The notes below the pieces were generated by a model. The model saw nothing but the letters and a program-made list of their open reading frames with translations. It had not been told where the DNA came from and did no database searches. Both the position numbers and the translations under genes were made by a program. 64,000 nucleotides of DNA from assembly GCA_963930775.1 (NCBI GenBank), contig OZ005704.1:2294001-2358000 (forward strand), given 5' to 3'. This document shows, piece after piece, positions 23,744 through 36,094 of this stretch (positions are counted from its first letter, which is position 1; each line of letters begins with the position of its first letter). Origin of the DNA: Cliona cf. orientalis (Eukaryota; Porifera; Demospongiae; Clionaida; Clionaidae).

Positions 23744-25211
23744 TTAAGCTTCTGTAGCAGCTATGACAGCATCAAGGATTCCAGTTTTCTTGAAACCATT
23801 GATGATGATCTCGGGACGGCCTTGAAGCGATTCCCAAGCAGAAATGAACCAGCTAACGCTCTTCGTCTTGATAACAGCAGCTGACACGTCCACCTTTACC
23901 TCATGCACTGGAACTGACTTCTGTACTTCATTTGCATCCCATGAATGAAAGCTCTTTTTCAAGTCATCTTTGATAGGCTTATTAACAGAGACGTCCAGTG
24001 GCTGTAGCCTATCAGTGCAGTTGGCTGGAACTTGCACAGAGACGATATTGTGCACTTTGAGCAAAGACAAGAATTCAGGGGTGGTTTGTCCACGAAAGCA
24101 ATCAAAAATTGCAAGAGCTGGGTGTGACTTGCTGAGCTTTAAAGCAACCCTCTTTGCATCAAGATAAGGAACAACGATCTTTTCGACGTACCGCTTCATG
24201 GTCTCTTCGTTTGACCAGTGGTTGTCACTGTGCCAAAGATCCCAGCCACTGGGCACAGAAACTTTTGGGTGTGAGCGCTCTGTCTTCCCTTTGTAGATGA
24301 TTTGTGGTGCAAGAAAGTCACCAATCAGGGTAGCAGCGAAAACAGCTGTAACCTGACGCTTATCGTCACTATTTGAGATGGTAATCACCTTCTCTCCGGC
24401 GCGATGCATGGTCCACCGACCTGTTGACACGAGATGGAGTGCCGTCTGATCCCAGTTGAAGATGAGTTCTGGTGGCACCTCGTTCATCACTACCTCGGCC
24501 TGGATGTCAGCAAGAAAGTTTTCCTGAATCTCCTTAAAATCGGGAAGAGATATCTTTCCAGCATTGGAACATTATTTTTCTCTTGACATAGCCCATTCTT
24601 CCTAGAAGAGATTTAGCCCATGACTTTTTGATCTCAATATGACCACCATGCTGTACAAGTAGGCTCCGATCTCGAGCAGCTATGATTCCTTCTGCAGCTG
24701 CCATTACGATGGCCGTGTTTACAACCCCTCCTACAGTTCTTATGGATGTGATGTAGTCCTGTACAGCTTTATCCAAAGCTTGGCCAAGAAGCAGTGGTCT
24801 TCCCTGCTCCTTAGTGGGCAAACTTTTCACTGTAAGAGGTGTCTCATCGTTGACGTCTTGAACTTCTCGAAGTGCTTGCAACTTGCTCAGGTACTCAGTT
24901 TTCAATCTTCTTGCTGTTGATTCAGGAATATTTCTTCTCATAAGCTTAGAGAAATGCTTAGCGGCTCTGGTAGGTCCATTTTCTGCTGCATATTTTCCAA
25001 TCTGAGCTCTTTGTTCTGGAGTGTAGTCGTTGTACTTTCCCCTTGTCGTCGGTGTTCGGGCCTTACTCGATTCTCTTTTGAGGCAGTCTTTCACCTTCGC
25101 GTTTGCCGATTTTAGCTCCTTTTCTGTTAACAACAGGCAATTCTCTTTATCTGGAAGCGGATCTTTTTCTCTCTTCAAGTACTTCAACAGCGCCATCGAT
25201 GCCAACAACAA
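23744..25211 (-). pseudogene. pogo-family DDE transposase, frameshifted
   Basis: Two minus-strand frames, 25211-24534 (225 aa) and 24490-23744 (248 aa), together make one transposase. The first holds an N-terminal HTH-like region (YTPEQRAQIGKYAAENG, then a second DNA-binding segment near SWAKSLLGRMGYVKRK). The second holds the DDE_1 catalytic core: NWDQTAL, FDCFRGQ and CTDRLQPLDVSVN carry the three acidic residues. The reading frame shifts by one base near 24570, after KRK; the right frame continues through SLPDFKEIQENF to the second ORF. The normal length would be about 490 aa. One indel suggests recent inactivation, or an assembly error. Confidence 0.75.
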
Positions 25212-25637
25212 ACACGGCTAGGATGGACGTCAACGGCGTGGCGACCGCGATATGGATATGGGTGGAGCCAGCTACAGCTGACTAGCATTACGTCATTCAA
25301 GTACTGGGCGTGCAAAAATATTGGCGGAATTAAATTTGGCGGCTTTAGCCTCAACCGCCAAACCGCCAAATTTAATTCCCCGCCAATATTTCTGGCTATA
25401 CGGTATGCCCAATGAGGTAGTCTCCAGACTGATTGAGTAAGGTATATTTTAAGGATCTATCAACCTATTTTCAATCAACAATGACTATGATGGATACTCC
25501 AATTCAGATCAAACTTTGGCCTCCATCAAGGGCGTATCGAGCCGCTACGGCGGCTCAATACGCCCTTGCCTCCATCCACTGTGTGTGTGCACGAGGTACA
25601 TGTACGTACATGTATGTATAGCATACATACCAAGGGT

Positions 25638-27962
25638 TTACTGTATTCGTTCCTTTTCTTTGAGCAGCTCCTCATCTGAGAATCCAGCCAGTCGCTCAAT
25701 ATTCTCACGGTGGATCCGAGTCACCTCCTCATGGGCGGAAGCCCCTCCCCCGATATCAAACTCGATTCCAAAAATCTGCAGCATTAAAAGGTGCTCAACA
25801 TGATTGAATAATATTATAAAAGTCTGGAGGTTAATTTTACCATTATACTATTATAGTTTCAGGATTACCATAATATCATAGCAGGAAACTTTGGAGAGGT
25901 TTTAAATGATGGCAATTAGCTAGATGCATGAATTCGGTATAGATCACCAGATTAAAAATTTTGCCAACTGCATGGCAGTAAGCACTCGGATTGTGACCAA
26001 ATTTAAACTTCACAAATACCAATGGAGAGCCATTTCACTAGCCTCATCCCCAGGCCACTCCAACACTTTCAATGTTACACATTGAAAATATATTATGTGG
26101 GAGTGTGTACCCACGTTTTCAATGTTACACACTACCACATCCCTGGGGACAAGGCCACCATTTTGTATTTAATGCTTGCCAAAATTACCCGCTTTACAGT
26201 TGAACTACAATCATATTACTGGTACATACGTTGTATACAAATAGTGCACATTTTCACCTATTCCAAGCTTGAGAAGCTCCTGACTCAAACTCCTCCCTAG
26301 CCACACCCCCACCTCCATGTCTTGGCCACCATCACCGCTTGCCACTGCTGTCGTACTTTGACCTTCCACCCTCTCTGAATCTACACCAGCATCCATGGCA
26401 GACGATGAGGAAGACAGGACACTACCACCAAGAGTGACAGGTTCAACGTAGTCTTTCTTGAATGCAGTGGCATGAGTCATCCCACTAGCTTCTTCGTTGA
26501 CTTCGATGCCAAAGTACTCTAGTCCATGTCTCTCCAGTTGTTGAGCAAAGAGGCTCTTCTTCTTCTTTGGAGGCTTGGCCATGCCACCTTGGGGTTCTGG
26601 GGGAGTGGAGTCGGTCTGTGTTGAGCTAGAGCTGTCTGGTGCAGCAGTAAGAGAGCTGAAGTCCAACTGGCGAACAGTGGGGAAGCCTTTCTTGATCATC
26701 CTGGTTGGCATGGCAACTGAAGAAGCAGAGAAACCTTGATGCTCCTGGCAGCAAAGTGAATAATAATATTATACGGCTAATTCAATATTACCGTAAATCG
26801 CAAATATTTAAAATAATTTCAGACAGCCTGGCCTGTGTGAAAATTAAATGCGCAAAAATAGCTACATATCCGGTATTAACGATAATGCGGTACAGGGCCA
26901 TTTGTCCAAAAATTATTTAACATGAAAAATTATCACACGAAAAATTTTAGACACAAAATATTTGTGATTTACAGTATACAATGTCATGTACAGTGTGTTT
27001 GTAGATGCCCACCTGAATATCGGCCAATACTTTAGTGATGTGAGTATCACGACCTATGGATATCATGGACTTCATGTTAACTTATATGCATGTACATGAT
27101 ACATTGTATGTATATGCATAGAGCAGATGGAAGCACAATGCAGTTTTATGCACAAACACATTAAATTTTGTACTCTTGTGAGCACAAATGTTACATGCAA
27201 ATTGTATATGCACACCAACAGTGCATCGTAGGTCGAGAAGGTATCGGTTAATGAATCATCAGAAGCATAACTTGTCAACCTCGATACTTACGCTCCATCT
27301 CCATGAATGGGTCCTTAGGAGCCTTTCTCATCTACAGTGCAGAAGGAAGGAAAAGTACACGTATAATGCAATAACGCATGTGGATACATGCATGCTCTAT
27401 ATGCCACCTTGCAGCATACGAGCAAGCTACAAGTTGGCTCGTACTTTAGCTTGTTTTTTTCGTTCCTTGAACTTCGACCTCTTCACCGGTGGCTTACCAC
27501 TCTCAAGCTCCAGGGATGCTCCTCCTCCTACATTAGTTTACTCATTTATGCATAGAAAATCATATGCATGCATGCCACATGTACATAGCATGTGATATGC
27601 ATTGAGATGAAAGGTTAATTCCTTAAAGTTATCCTATTATTGATGTACTTGCATGCATACATGTACATGTACATGTAAGCCTGTACCAGACATGTCGAGT
27701 GCATGTATGGGGGCAAACATTAATTTTGAGCTTTCTGACCCTGTGGATGCAGCTGTACGACATCCCTCCCCACAGGCTGGTCCCTCCATTCCTCCTCTCC
27801 CCCTCCAGCAAGCTCTCTCCTCTTCTCTCCAACCTGCACCCCTGCTCCAAGCTTCGACACTCTGTGGAGGGAAGCAGAAGGTAACTCTCCAGAAGCCAAG
27901 AAGCTTTCCTGCAGGGAGAGCAAATCTTCCTCCGTGTCAGTGGCCTTTGGTCTACTATGCAT
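25638..27962 (-). CDS. RPAP1: RPAP1-like gene, N-terminal part only
   Basis: Exons on the minus strand: 27962-27740, 27527-27445, 27331-27292, 27053-27013, 26744-about 26258, 25775-25638. The first five join in phase; the junction between the last two is unresolved (phase 1 against phase 0). Recognition rests on RPAP1 N-terminal signatures in order: SRPKATDTEEDLLSLQESFL at the start, RRDTHITKVLADIQ, SVAMPTR, KKKSLFAQQLERHG, and IHRENIERLAGFSDEELLKE. RPAP1 binds RNA polymerase II and helps its assembly and nuclear import. Known RPAP1 proteins are about 1,400 aa; this model gives about 335 aa and ends at ERIQ-stop. The stop falls at CAG-TAAACC, one G short of a perfect CAG/GTAAAC splice donor. 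The pogo element starts 235 bp further on and no later RPAP1 exon was found. Confidence 0.65.
26791..26974. mobile_element. CCGTAAATC-ended MITE in an RPAP1 intron
   Basis: Starts CCGTAAATCGC after TA and ends GATTTACAG before TA. It is AT-rich with no coding capacity and is similar in plan to the elements at 14451 and 34169. Confidence 0.5.
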
Positions 27963-28176
27963 GTATGTATAAGCTCGAGAGTACATGTGTAGGTAGTACA
28001 CGGTGTGCGTTAATTAGAACTCACTTCGTTTCGACATTAGACGTCATTTGGTACTGGTAGCCACACCTAGCTAAGCCAGTATACCCATAGCACCTGAGCT
28101 CATTGGTGACCCCAGGCCCTTGCTGTGCAACACGCTGTGTCAATAGAGAAACCACCGGTGGACGTCTTCCAGCATC
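27963..28176. promoter_or_regulatory. probable bidirectional promoter between RPAP1 and reticulon
   Basis: 214 bp separate the two divergent start codons (minus-strand ATG at 27962, plus-strand ATG at 28177). Both genes have ancient housekeeping functions, and such compact head-to-head spacing usually means shared promoter DNA. No TATA box or defined site was recognised. Confidence 0.45.
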
Positions 28177-31100
28177 ATGAGCGGAACAAACGACGACAAT
28201 AGAGCGGGGTCAGCTGACTCGGAGCACAGTTCAGACAGCTTCGTGCAGGTGAGCAAAGAGGACGCACCTGCTGCCATGTCGGAACAACTCGTCTCCGTGG
28301 CCGACAGCGAACCGCTAGCCGAGCCTACTGGCTCTGGAATACCCCCCATTGACGACCGGGAGGATATCTATGGAGCTGACGAAGAGGCCACTAGTGCACC
28401 TACTGACAAAGAAGAGGTACCTATTGAAGAATGCATGTGTGTTGTAAAAGCTGTGTACATGTACATGTATTGGAGTGGTATTGTGGAACAGGCTAAGGTC
28501 TGGTCTTGGGAGGGGCCCGCATTTCTTAGTGGTGACCTTATGAACACAGTTAGTGTTTCTGATTTGATATTGCATTATAGGGAGTGGCTCCTTTGGTATG
28601 ATAATAGCAGTATTACGGATGGGCAGAAATAATTATACATGTATGTACGCGTATTCAAGTCAAGCATTGAATTTCACATGGAAGCATGGGGGACCTGATG
28701 CCGCTAGTTAGCATGGGAAGCTACATGTATTTAGTAATATAGCAGAAGTAGAAAAAGTATAGCTGCTTGGAGGGAGGGAAGGGGGGAGGAGAATTTGAAT
28801 AACACACCTGGGCACCCACAGCAACCCACTCCTCTATACATGTAATGTACGTGTATGAAACACTGAAAAGTTATATCCACGTAGTAATACTCTTTTGTGT
28901 GTCTAGTTCGATGTCAACTTCATGGAATCAAAAGAGCCGGAGTTTGAGGAGCCGAAACAACCAGAAGCTGAGACCACACCCCCAACAGAGGAGACTCCGC
29001 CCCCTCCAATCTCCAGCAGCAGTGGGGTGGAAGATGTACCAAAGTTAGTGGAGTCCACTACAGAACCATCAATAACCAGCACTGCTAAGCCAACCGAAGG
29101 TACAGGATTATACATGTACATGTACAATGTATATTATGTAGCTACAGTATGTAACAGTGCCATAACACGTACATGTATGTGTAATGTCGTATCGTACATG
29201 TCATTGTGTTGAACTTGAGTATGTACAAGTATTCCGGACAGCTAGACCCTCCCCCTTTCCTAGCTACATGTATTATGCTGTTTTGTATGAGTCGAAGATT
29301 AGCTAACCCTAGAAGGTCTTTTCACAAGAGTACATTGCCAGGGCTCTAGATACGTTATTATTGGCTCAGCTGATTCTCCTTGTGTCCAGAATGGCCCAAA
29401 AGGCAAACTTTGTAGCTTCAATATTGATAAGATTCACACACTGTAATCTGAGGCTGCATGATTGACAGTTGATTGCAGATAACTACAAGTATGATGTAAT
29501 AGTACCTGTCAGCATTTCCCTTTGGGCTATTGTGCATTCGATTGCCACCTGAAGCCCTAACGCTTGGTGGTTAGTCGCTTGATTGTGGCGCAGACACACA
29601 CGTGCATTGAATTGAGGAGGTACAATGTACATGTATGTGCATGCCCTACCCTCAGCGCCAGGCTTTTCTCTTTGGGTGGAATTTGTATTTGTGCACAAGG
29701 GGAGAGAGAGAGAGTCTGGTGCTGCGAAGATAAGTATTGAATCTGTCACAGAGCCTGATACGAGGCTGCCATATTTCTTCTGAACATTCGCACAAAAAAT
29801 TTAATAGGTACAAGTCTCACCAATTTTTGGCGGTAAACGTGCAACATTCCAGCTGCATGTGCATTCTATTCCCGTTGATTGCACTTTGGTGAAAAGTGGA
29901 AGCTATTTTCCATGAGTCAATAAAGGGTGTTTAAAAATTTTAGGTGCCGAACTTTTTAGAAGAATTACTTCAATGTCTCACATGGGGGGGGGGGCAGCCT
30001 GGTATGTGCTTGGCTAGTAGGTATATATACGTGTGGTTACATGTACATGTACATGTGCAGAAGGAAATTCAGCTGAGCATGCATGTGTCAAGTGTGTGTA
30101 CGTTTAATTCATTTTCCTCTCTCGCATACCTGTGAGTAGTGGGAGTTATTATGCATATCCCCCCCCCCCCCCAAAGTGGTGTGCACTGCAATACTATACT
30201 ATCCATCATTGCGTATGCATCAGATTCTGTTACAATACATGACACATTTCTCTCTCCACACACACACACACACTCGTATGCACACAGTGTCTGTTCCAGT
30301 GCCGTCTGGTTACCTGTGTTTCCTTCGCCATCTCTCTCCTCTCAGTAAGTCTTTTTACTTTGTCGGTTTATTCTTTGATTGACATAGTGAAAACTAACTC
30401 ATCAGTGTGTGTGTATCAATATTGTGTCTCAGAGAGAAAATTTAATGCTAATTTACTAAATTATTACTCGGTAATGGCTTATCATGTTACCTAATAGTAT
30501 GCTAGAGTTCAGTCGATCCCTAACCTTGTGTGTGGTGGGGGGGGGGGGGGGGGGGGGGCAAACAGTACCAAACACTAAGGGAATAGGCTGGCTGTAGCAT
30601 GCTCAATCAAAATTAATAGCTATGTGGCTAGTGGAACTGACCAAAACTCGCCCGATGTATTGTTAGCCTGGATGCCATGCAGAAGGCCAAGCCACTTGGC
30701 TAGGTGCCTAGCATTGAAGAAATATAGGTAGCAACTCTAATATTAACGTTAAATGACCTCTATTTCTGATGTATACTCATCTCCATAGTGATAGTATAAT
30801 CTGTGTTGGTGAATTTAGCACTACTTGTGTGTCCTAGCTGAATTAGTGACACGCTGCTAATGATGTATCAAAGCCTTGATTGCATCATCTGTGAAACTGG
30901 ATACACTCTGGCTAATGGCCGAGCTAGTATAGAGTTGCCAGGTTTCCTCATTAGCAGTGTACATGTATGTGCCAGCTCTGATTATCCTTTATAGGGAATA
31001 GTTGAGCTGTGATCAGCAGCCTCTTTGACCTTTGATGTGTTGTTTAAGGACTTGATCTTCCTTCTCAATTTGGTGTAATTGTACAGTTCAGTGCCTTTGG

Positions 31101-34100
31101 AGTTTATGAGAAATAGAAAGTCGCTTATTGTATTATAGGTACAATCTGCATGAGTATGGCAGTACTGTAGATGAAACAGCATTATGGTGCATAGTGGGAC
31201 ATTGTCCAAGAGTTCTGGCCAATACTGCCTTCCTCTTTCATGATCAAAGCCATAACTACACAATGTAATCAACTGCATGTGCCTGGTGTATATTATTGCT
31301 CAGAGGTACGAGCTATGAGCAAACTTTGCTTTATTTATCTGTATACTTTCAATTAGACTACCTTCGATATGCCAACAATTTCATATCCCTTGCATACTTG
31401 ACTAGATTGTGCACCCTCAGTACCTGCCTCTACTATCTATCAGTTTCATGATAAAGGGGGTGGTTCTATTGTACATGTAGCACATGCACACTGCTATGCC
31501 CTTGTATGGTATTGCAGATGTTCTCCCCTCCCTCCCTCCCTCCCCCCAGAGATACAGTGCAGCTACCTATAGTTTACCTATTGACACCCACCACACATGT
31601 AGGTGTGCATGTATAATATATAAATAGATGTATGTAGTCTCATCCCCAGGCTCCTGCTGTATAATAACTGCAATATGCAACATAGCTGGAAATGTGTTAG
31701 GGACAAGGCTACCACACTGGGCTCGTAGTGGAACGCACACACTCAAATAAATACAAACACCTACACTTACTAAGATGAACCGACACAGTGCAAGTTCAAA
31801 TTCTTATCACCATAGTTCAGCTAATACACACAAGTAATCAGTTTTGTATAATAGTTATCTGACAATAATTGGAGTGCATGAGATTCATGATCGAATGCAC
31901 CCCAGATAACTATTTTGTTGGTAGTTGATCTCTGTTCATCATTGGCCTACTTTATGATGACCCAACATCTTCCCATAGTCAGCAAATTGCCTATAAACAA
32001 TTTGGTTGCTAAGCAACTACCAACAAATACCTATACAAAACACTGCTCGTACTCACTCACTTGTATTAATTCTGCAGTACTATATGTGATCTACTGGCGT
32101 GACATCAAGCTGAGTGCCGTTGTTCTTGGTGTGTGTCTGATGACCCTGCTCACTCTCAGTCTCAACACGTTCATCCACACCCTGGTGCTGATTCAGCTCT
32201 CCTTCCTCGTCGTCACGCTAACCTACATCGTCACCAAGATAGCCATCGACTCTTTCTACAACAGGGACATCGCAAACCCTTTCAAGTTAGTTGATACACC
32301 CTCTCAATGAGGACCACCACCTTTGACTTGGGTAATCGCATAGATAGAAAAATTGATGGGGGAATTGAAATAATATAGCTCTTTGGCGATATTCCTTCCC
32401 TTCCTATAGAGAGAGGCCATGTACATGTATGTATCCTCTTCCCCAGGCCACTCCCAGCCTTTTCAAAATGAAATCCTTTTGGTTCTCTTGATCTGCTTTG
32501 CTGTTAATGTTATACACTACATTGTACATCTGTATGATGTTATGTAGATGGACAACTAATGATCATAGACTAGTGTTGTTAAGATTTGAGTGGGTATGTC
32601 CCCTAGTGTACACTTGTACATCTCAACCAAGTGTTTTATGTCCGCTATCGCATTCCATGCACTGTCAGCGGGATGATAATTATCACTCCAACACTCACAA
32701 CTTTTGATAGAAGAGCTTTTCATGTATTAAAGTGTACACAATTTTTGTATGTTTGTACTGCTAGTTTTGCTAATGCCTCCCCCACCCTCTAGCCAACCTC
32801 TCTTCCTCTCAGTTTTACAAATAACCTAAGAGAAAGAAGCCTGGGAGTGAGGAAGCTCAATAATAATATTTTCTTCTTGAGTCGGGCTCTCTATGTGCAC
32901 ATGAAACTGTTTATACCGTTTGTGTACTCTAATTCACATTGTTGACTATTTCCGTTGCAGGAGCTTTTTGAGCTCAGACATTGTTCTCCCTGAGGAGAAG
33001 GTGAGTTTCAAAACTTCTTTTATGTAAACAAATCTGATGTCATGGCGTGCTGGATTCATTCATTGCCTGTGTATGTTGTTACTGTGTGTGCAGATCGTGG
33101 AGTGGACCAGATACAGCCTGCAGACGCTGCAAGTCCGGCTCAATGCGTTCGTCAAACTGATGCTCTTTCACAATATCAAACGCTCACTCAAGGTACGTAA
33201 CTCACATGATGTTATGTATAATTATACATGATGACACTGGGAAAAAATTGCATTTCAGTATAAGCAGACTGCATGCATGATTGTGTAGAGTCATTACAGG
33301 AATGTAATGTTAGATATTGGGAGGGGGGGTGCTCATATTATGCTGATGCATGCTTAAATTATTGCTATACTATGCCTGTTTTGTCTTGCTCATTGATGTG
33401 TGTGTTTCAACATTTCTTTCAGTATGGAGTATGTCTGTGGCTACTATCGTTCGTCACCAATTACATCACTGTGCTGACGGCTCTCTTCCTGGGTAAGTCC
33501 CTTTAATTAATCATCAATCCCTTATACATCTCATCTTCACCTCCCTTCTCTCTCTCACAGATGTTGCTGTGCTGTTCACAGTACCAGTGCTCTATGAGAA
33601 ATTCCAGGTGGGGCTAATTACATGTAGAGTCAGCTGACTGTTGTGTGCGTGCATCCTTGTGCTTATATTGAGCGCATGTTACTATATTATATGAAAGAAC
33701 AGATAATTCAAATTATTTGGTTCCTTTTCTGATATAACTTTGTTGTGGGTCTAAAGTCTTTTTCACTGATGAGACACATAAATTGCAGACTATGCTATAG
33801 TCCCAGGCAAGAGTCCTGGGCAAGCGCCCATGTACATGTACCACATTTGAAGGGGTCCATGTAGTCACTTCTATACAAATGTATAAAATTTATATCCCGT
33901 GTATGTTAGCACCCATGCAGGTCAAAATTGCAAGTTATGTTAAGCACCCATGGGCACTCACCCGGGACACTACTGTAGTAATTATCCCTCGTTCTGTCCA
34001 TGCAGCCCGTAATTGATAAGAACATCAACAAGGTGCTCAAGATTGCTTGTGAAACTTTCAATAAGTGAGTTATTGATTTTCAGTTGAGTAAGTTAACTGT

Positions 34101-34858
34101 AAGCAGTAGCAACCTATCCCCCCTTAATTAAACACAGCTTGCTGTTTAGCATGTACAGATCTGTAATACCGTATTTCTTCTAAAAATTCGGCCCTTCTAA
34201 TTATTCGGCACCTTTTATCGAAAGATTGAATATTATAGTCTCTAATTTTTCGGCAAAGGTCGTCATGCGTATATGCTATAAACGGGAATGGAATGCGCAC
34301 GCAGACAGAATGTTGAGTATTAACCTCTAAAAATTCGGCGAAGCTAAAGCAATATTATTATTTTCATGCCGAATTTTTAGAAGAAATACGGTAATTATGT
34401 GAACCTCACTGCTCTGTGTTAGGCCTTCTCCAGCCAATCACTATACTATATAGCCTCCAGTCTCTGCATCGTGATCGATTGCCAATATGCACCTCATGTT
34501 TCATGTGTAATTTCAAGAGTACTGACTTATAAGTATGTACTTTGTACTTTGTGTTAACAGTAATGTTTATTCTAGTAGAACGAAAGCTAAAAATATTTAT
34601 GATTTTAACTTTTGCGTGGTTTTCTGGTAAAGGTCATCATTGCCACATAGAGCCACATTATGGAGAACGCAGATTTTCTTGCATTAATTAAAATTAATAT
34701 TTAATACAGTATGTGACCCTGGTAGGCGTGGAATAATACTTCCTTCAACTTTGTGATGGTTTACATCATTAATTCTTTTTTTTTTCTCCTCCCCTTGCAG
34801 AGTGAGAAGTTACATTCCAAGCTACATTCCCATCATCGGCAAGCCCAAGGTGGAGTAA
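28177..34858 (+). CDS. RTN: reticulon, ER membrane-shaping protein (9 exons, 337 aa)
   Basis: Exons: 28177-28416, 28907-29099, 32078-32285, 32961-33000, 33094-33192, 33423-33492, 33561-33607, 34006-34064, 34801-34858; all phases join. Residues 1-144 are acidic, Pro- and Ser-rich and low in complexity, as in most reticulon N-termini. Residues 145-337 form the reticulon homology domain: it opens with VIYWRDIKLSAVV, has two long hydrophobic hairpins (about 155-200 and 255-290) and an amphipathic end (NKVRSYIPSYIPIIGK). The C-terminus KPKVE resembles the KxKxx ER-retention end of vertebrate reticulons. Reticulons insert as wedges into the cytosolic leaflet and tubulate the ER. The 3-kb second intron could hold alternative first exons. 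The first exon is supported by the acidic N-terminus and the divergent promoter. Confidence 0.88.
34169..34393. mobile_element. MITE with perfect 26-bp inverted ends
   Basis: Ends CCGTATTTCTTCTAAAAATT and AATTTTTAGAAGAAATACGG are reverse complements, flanked by TA. It is inserted in the last reticulon intron. The CCGTA start is shared with the pogo element at 20931. Confidence 0.75.
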
Positions 34859-34890
34859 CTCTTATCCGAGGCATTTCTAGATTCCATTAG

Positions 34891-34896
34891 AATAAA
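34891..34896 (+). terminator. poly(A) signal of the reticulon gene
   Basis: AATAAA 33 bp after the reticulon stop codon. Confidence 0.6.
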
Positions 34897-35058
34897 ATTG
34901 TTATCGTTGTTAAAGCTGAAACCTTTGAGCTACATATGTAGTGTGTTTAACCCTCACCCTATACTGTCTTGTTAGTGTGCACTGTTAATGATATTGCATA
35001 ATATAATTAATTTGTAGTTTATCCAATGGACTGGTCGGCCATGCATATATTATTATTA

Positions 35059-35540
35059 CAGTGGAACCCCGCTTAACGGACACCACTCAGTGGCGGACAC
35101 CTCTCAGTGGCAGACACCTGCGATATAACGGACAGTTCTGAATGTCCGGATTGTATTTCCATAGATTTCAATACATTCAAACCCCCTCAACCGTGGACAC
35201 CCTGCTATTCCGTATTACTTTGGCCCTATTTGAGCCTGCGCAATAGTGAACAACCTCGCATAACGGACAATTAACCACACCCACCATTAAAATCGGCCAG
35301 TTTCAGCAACCAGTAGTTACAGTAAAGCCTAAATATGTCTCAAATTCTTGCTTCGAAGCTGTCAGTTGATAGATTTCTCATCAATACGGTCTTTTTCGTC
35401 GTCCACAGTAGTGCTTTATCATAGCTGGCCGCGATTGTAGGAGGGACGTGGTCAACCACTAACCCCTGAGCTAAGGACACCTCACTATAGCGGACAAAAA
35501 TTTTGGTCCCAATGGTGTCCGCTTTAGAGGAGTTCCACTG
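35059..35540. mobile_element. Tigger-like MITE, TA target site
   Basis: Left end CAGTGGAACCCCGCTTAACG and right end, reverse-complemented, CAGTGGAACTCCTCTAAAGC; both go on to GGACACCA. TA flanks both sides. Tigger/pogo elements have this CAGTGGAA start. Internally it repeats GGACACCxCxCAGTGG blocks. The 86-codon frame on the minus strand is a by-product of the repeat. Confidence 0.75.
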
Positions 35541-35542
35541 TA

Positions 35543-35870
35543 TAGCGGAGTGGTCAGAGCACCTGCAGGAGGCCATGGGCTCGATTACCAGCGGCTGCAC
35601 TGGGCCTTTTTCTCTTCTAGCTAGATGATCTACGGTGCTACAGTTTGGCTGCTGTGTTATAATAATATTGACACAGATATGAATGGGGTAAAGGATCTGT
35701 GGTGCTCTAGTACAGTTTGGTGGCTATAATAATTATTATTATTAGGTATATCAGCATATTATTATTATTAAATTTTATGAATGGGGCAAAGGATCTGTGG
35801 CATGTTAAATAGTTGGGCTGCTATCAACACAGAAAATGGTCTGTGGTGCTGTATAGTACTGTTTGACAGT
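35543..35870 (+). mobile_element. tRNA-derived SINE, plus orientation
   Basis: A box A-like TAGCGGAGTGGTCAGAGCA and box B-like GGGCTCGATTACC head is followed by a tail (GATCTACGGTGCTACAGTTT, then TTTGGCTGCT and ACACAGATATGAATGGGGTA) shared in reverse with 20455-20590. It directly abuts the Tigger-like MITE. Confidence 0.55.
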
Positions 35871-36094
35871 GAAAGCTAGAGAGTAATCAATGTTTGAGTG
35901 GCTGTACAGTTATGGCTACCATTATACTACCAACAATGATCAACATTGTGTGTACAATACTACAAAAACTAATAATTATTATTCAGTGAACTCAAACAAA
36001 ACAATATTGTTATGACTGCTATAATATAATACCTTTTCCACAATCAAGCAAACAATGATTATTCTTATTAACAATGATCAACATAAAACGGTTG

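Larger units (their letters stand above)
20931..25403. mobile_element. pogo-type DNA transposon with protease and HIRAN-like cargo
   Basis: Terminal inverted repeats CCGTATAGCCGGAAATATTGG (left, one-mismatch match to the right end) and subterminal TTGGCGG blocks on both sides enclose 4.47 kb flanked by TA. It contains, in order, a HIRAN-like ORF (+), a C48-like protease ORF (+), a nested Harbinger-like MITE, and a DDE transposase on the minus strand broken by one frameshift. The CCGTA ends resemble several MITEs in this window (14451, 26791, 34169), which may be passengers of the same transposase. The cargo combination is unusual for pogo elements. Confidence 0.75.

Noticed and set aside
35340-35600. 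86-codon minus-strand frame
   Set aside because: Lies mostly within the Tigger-like MITE and the SINE head.
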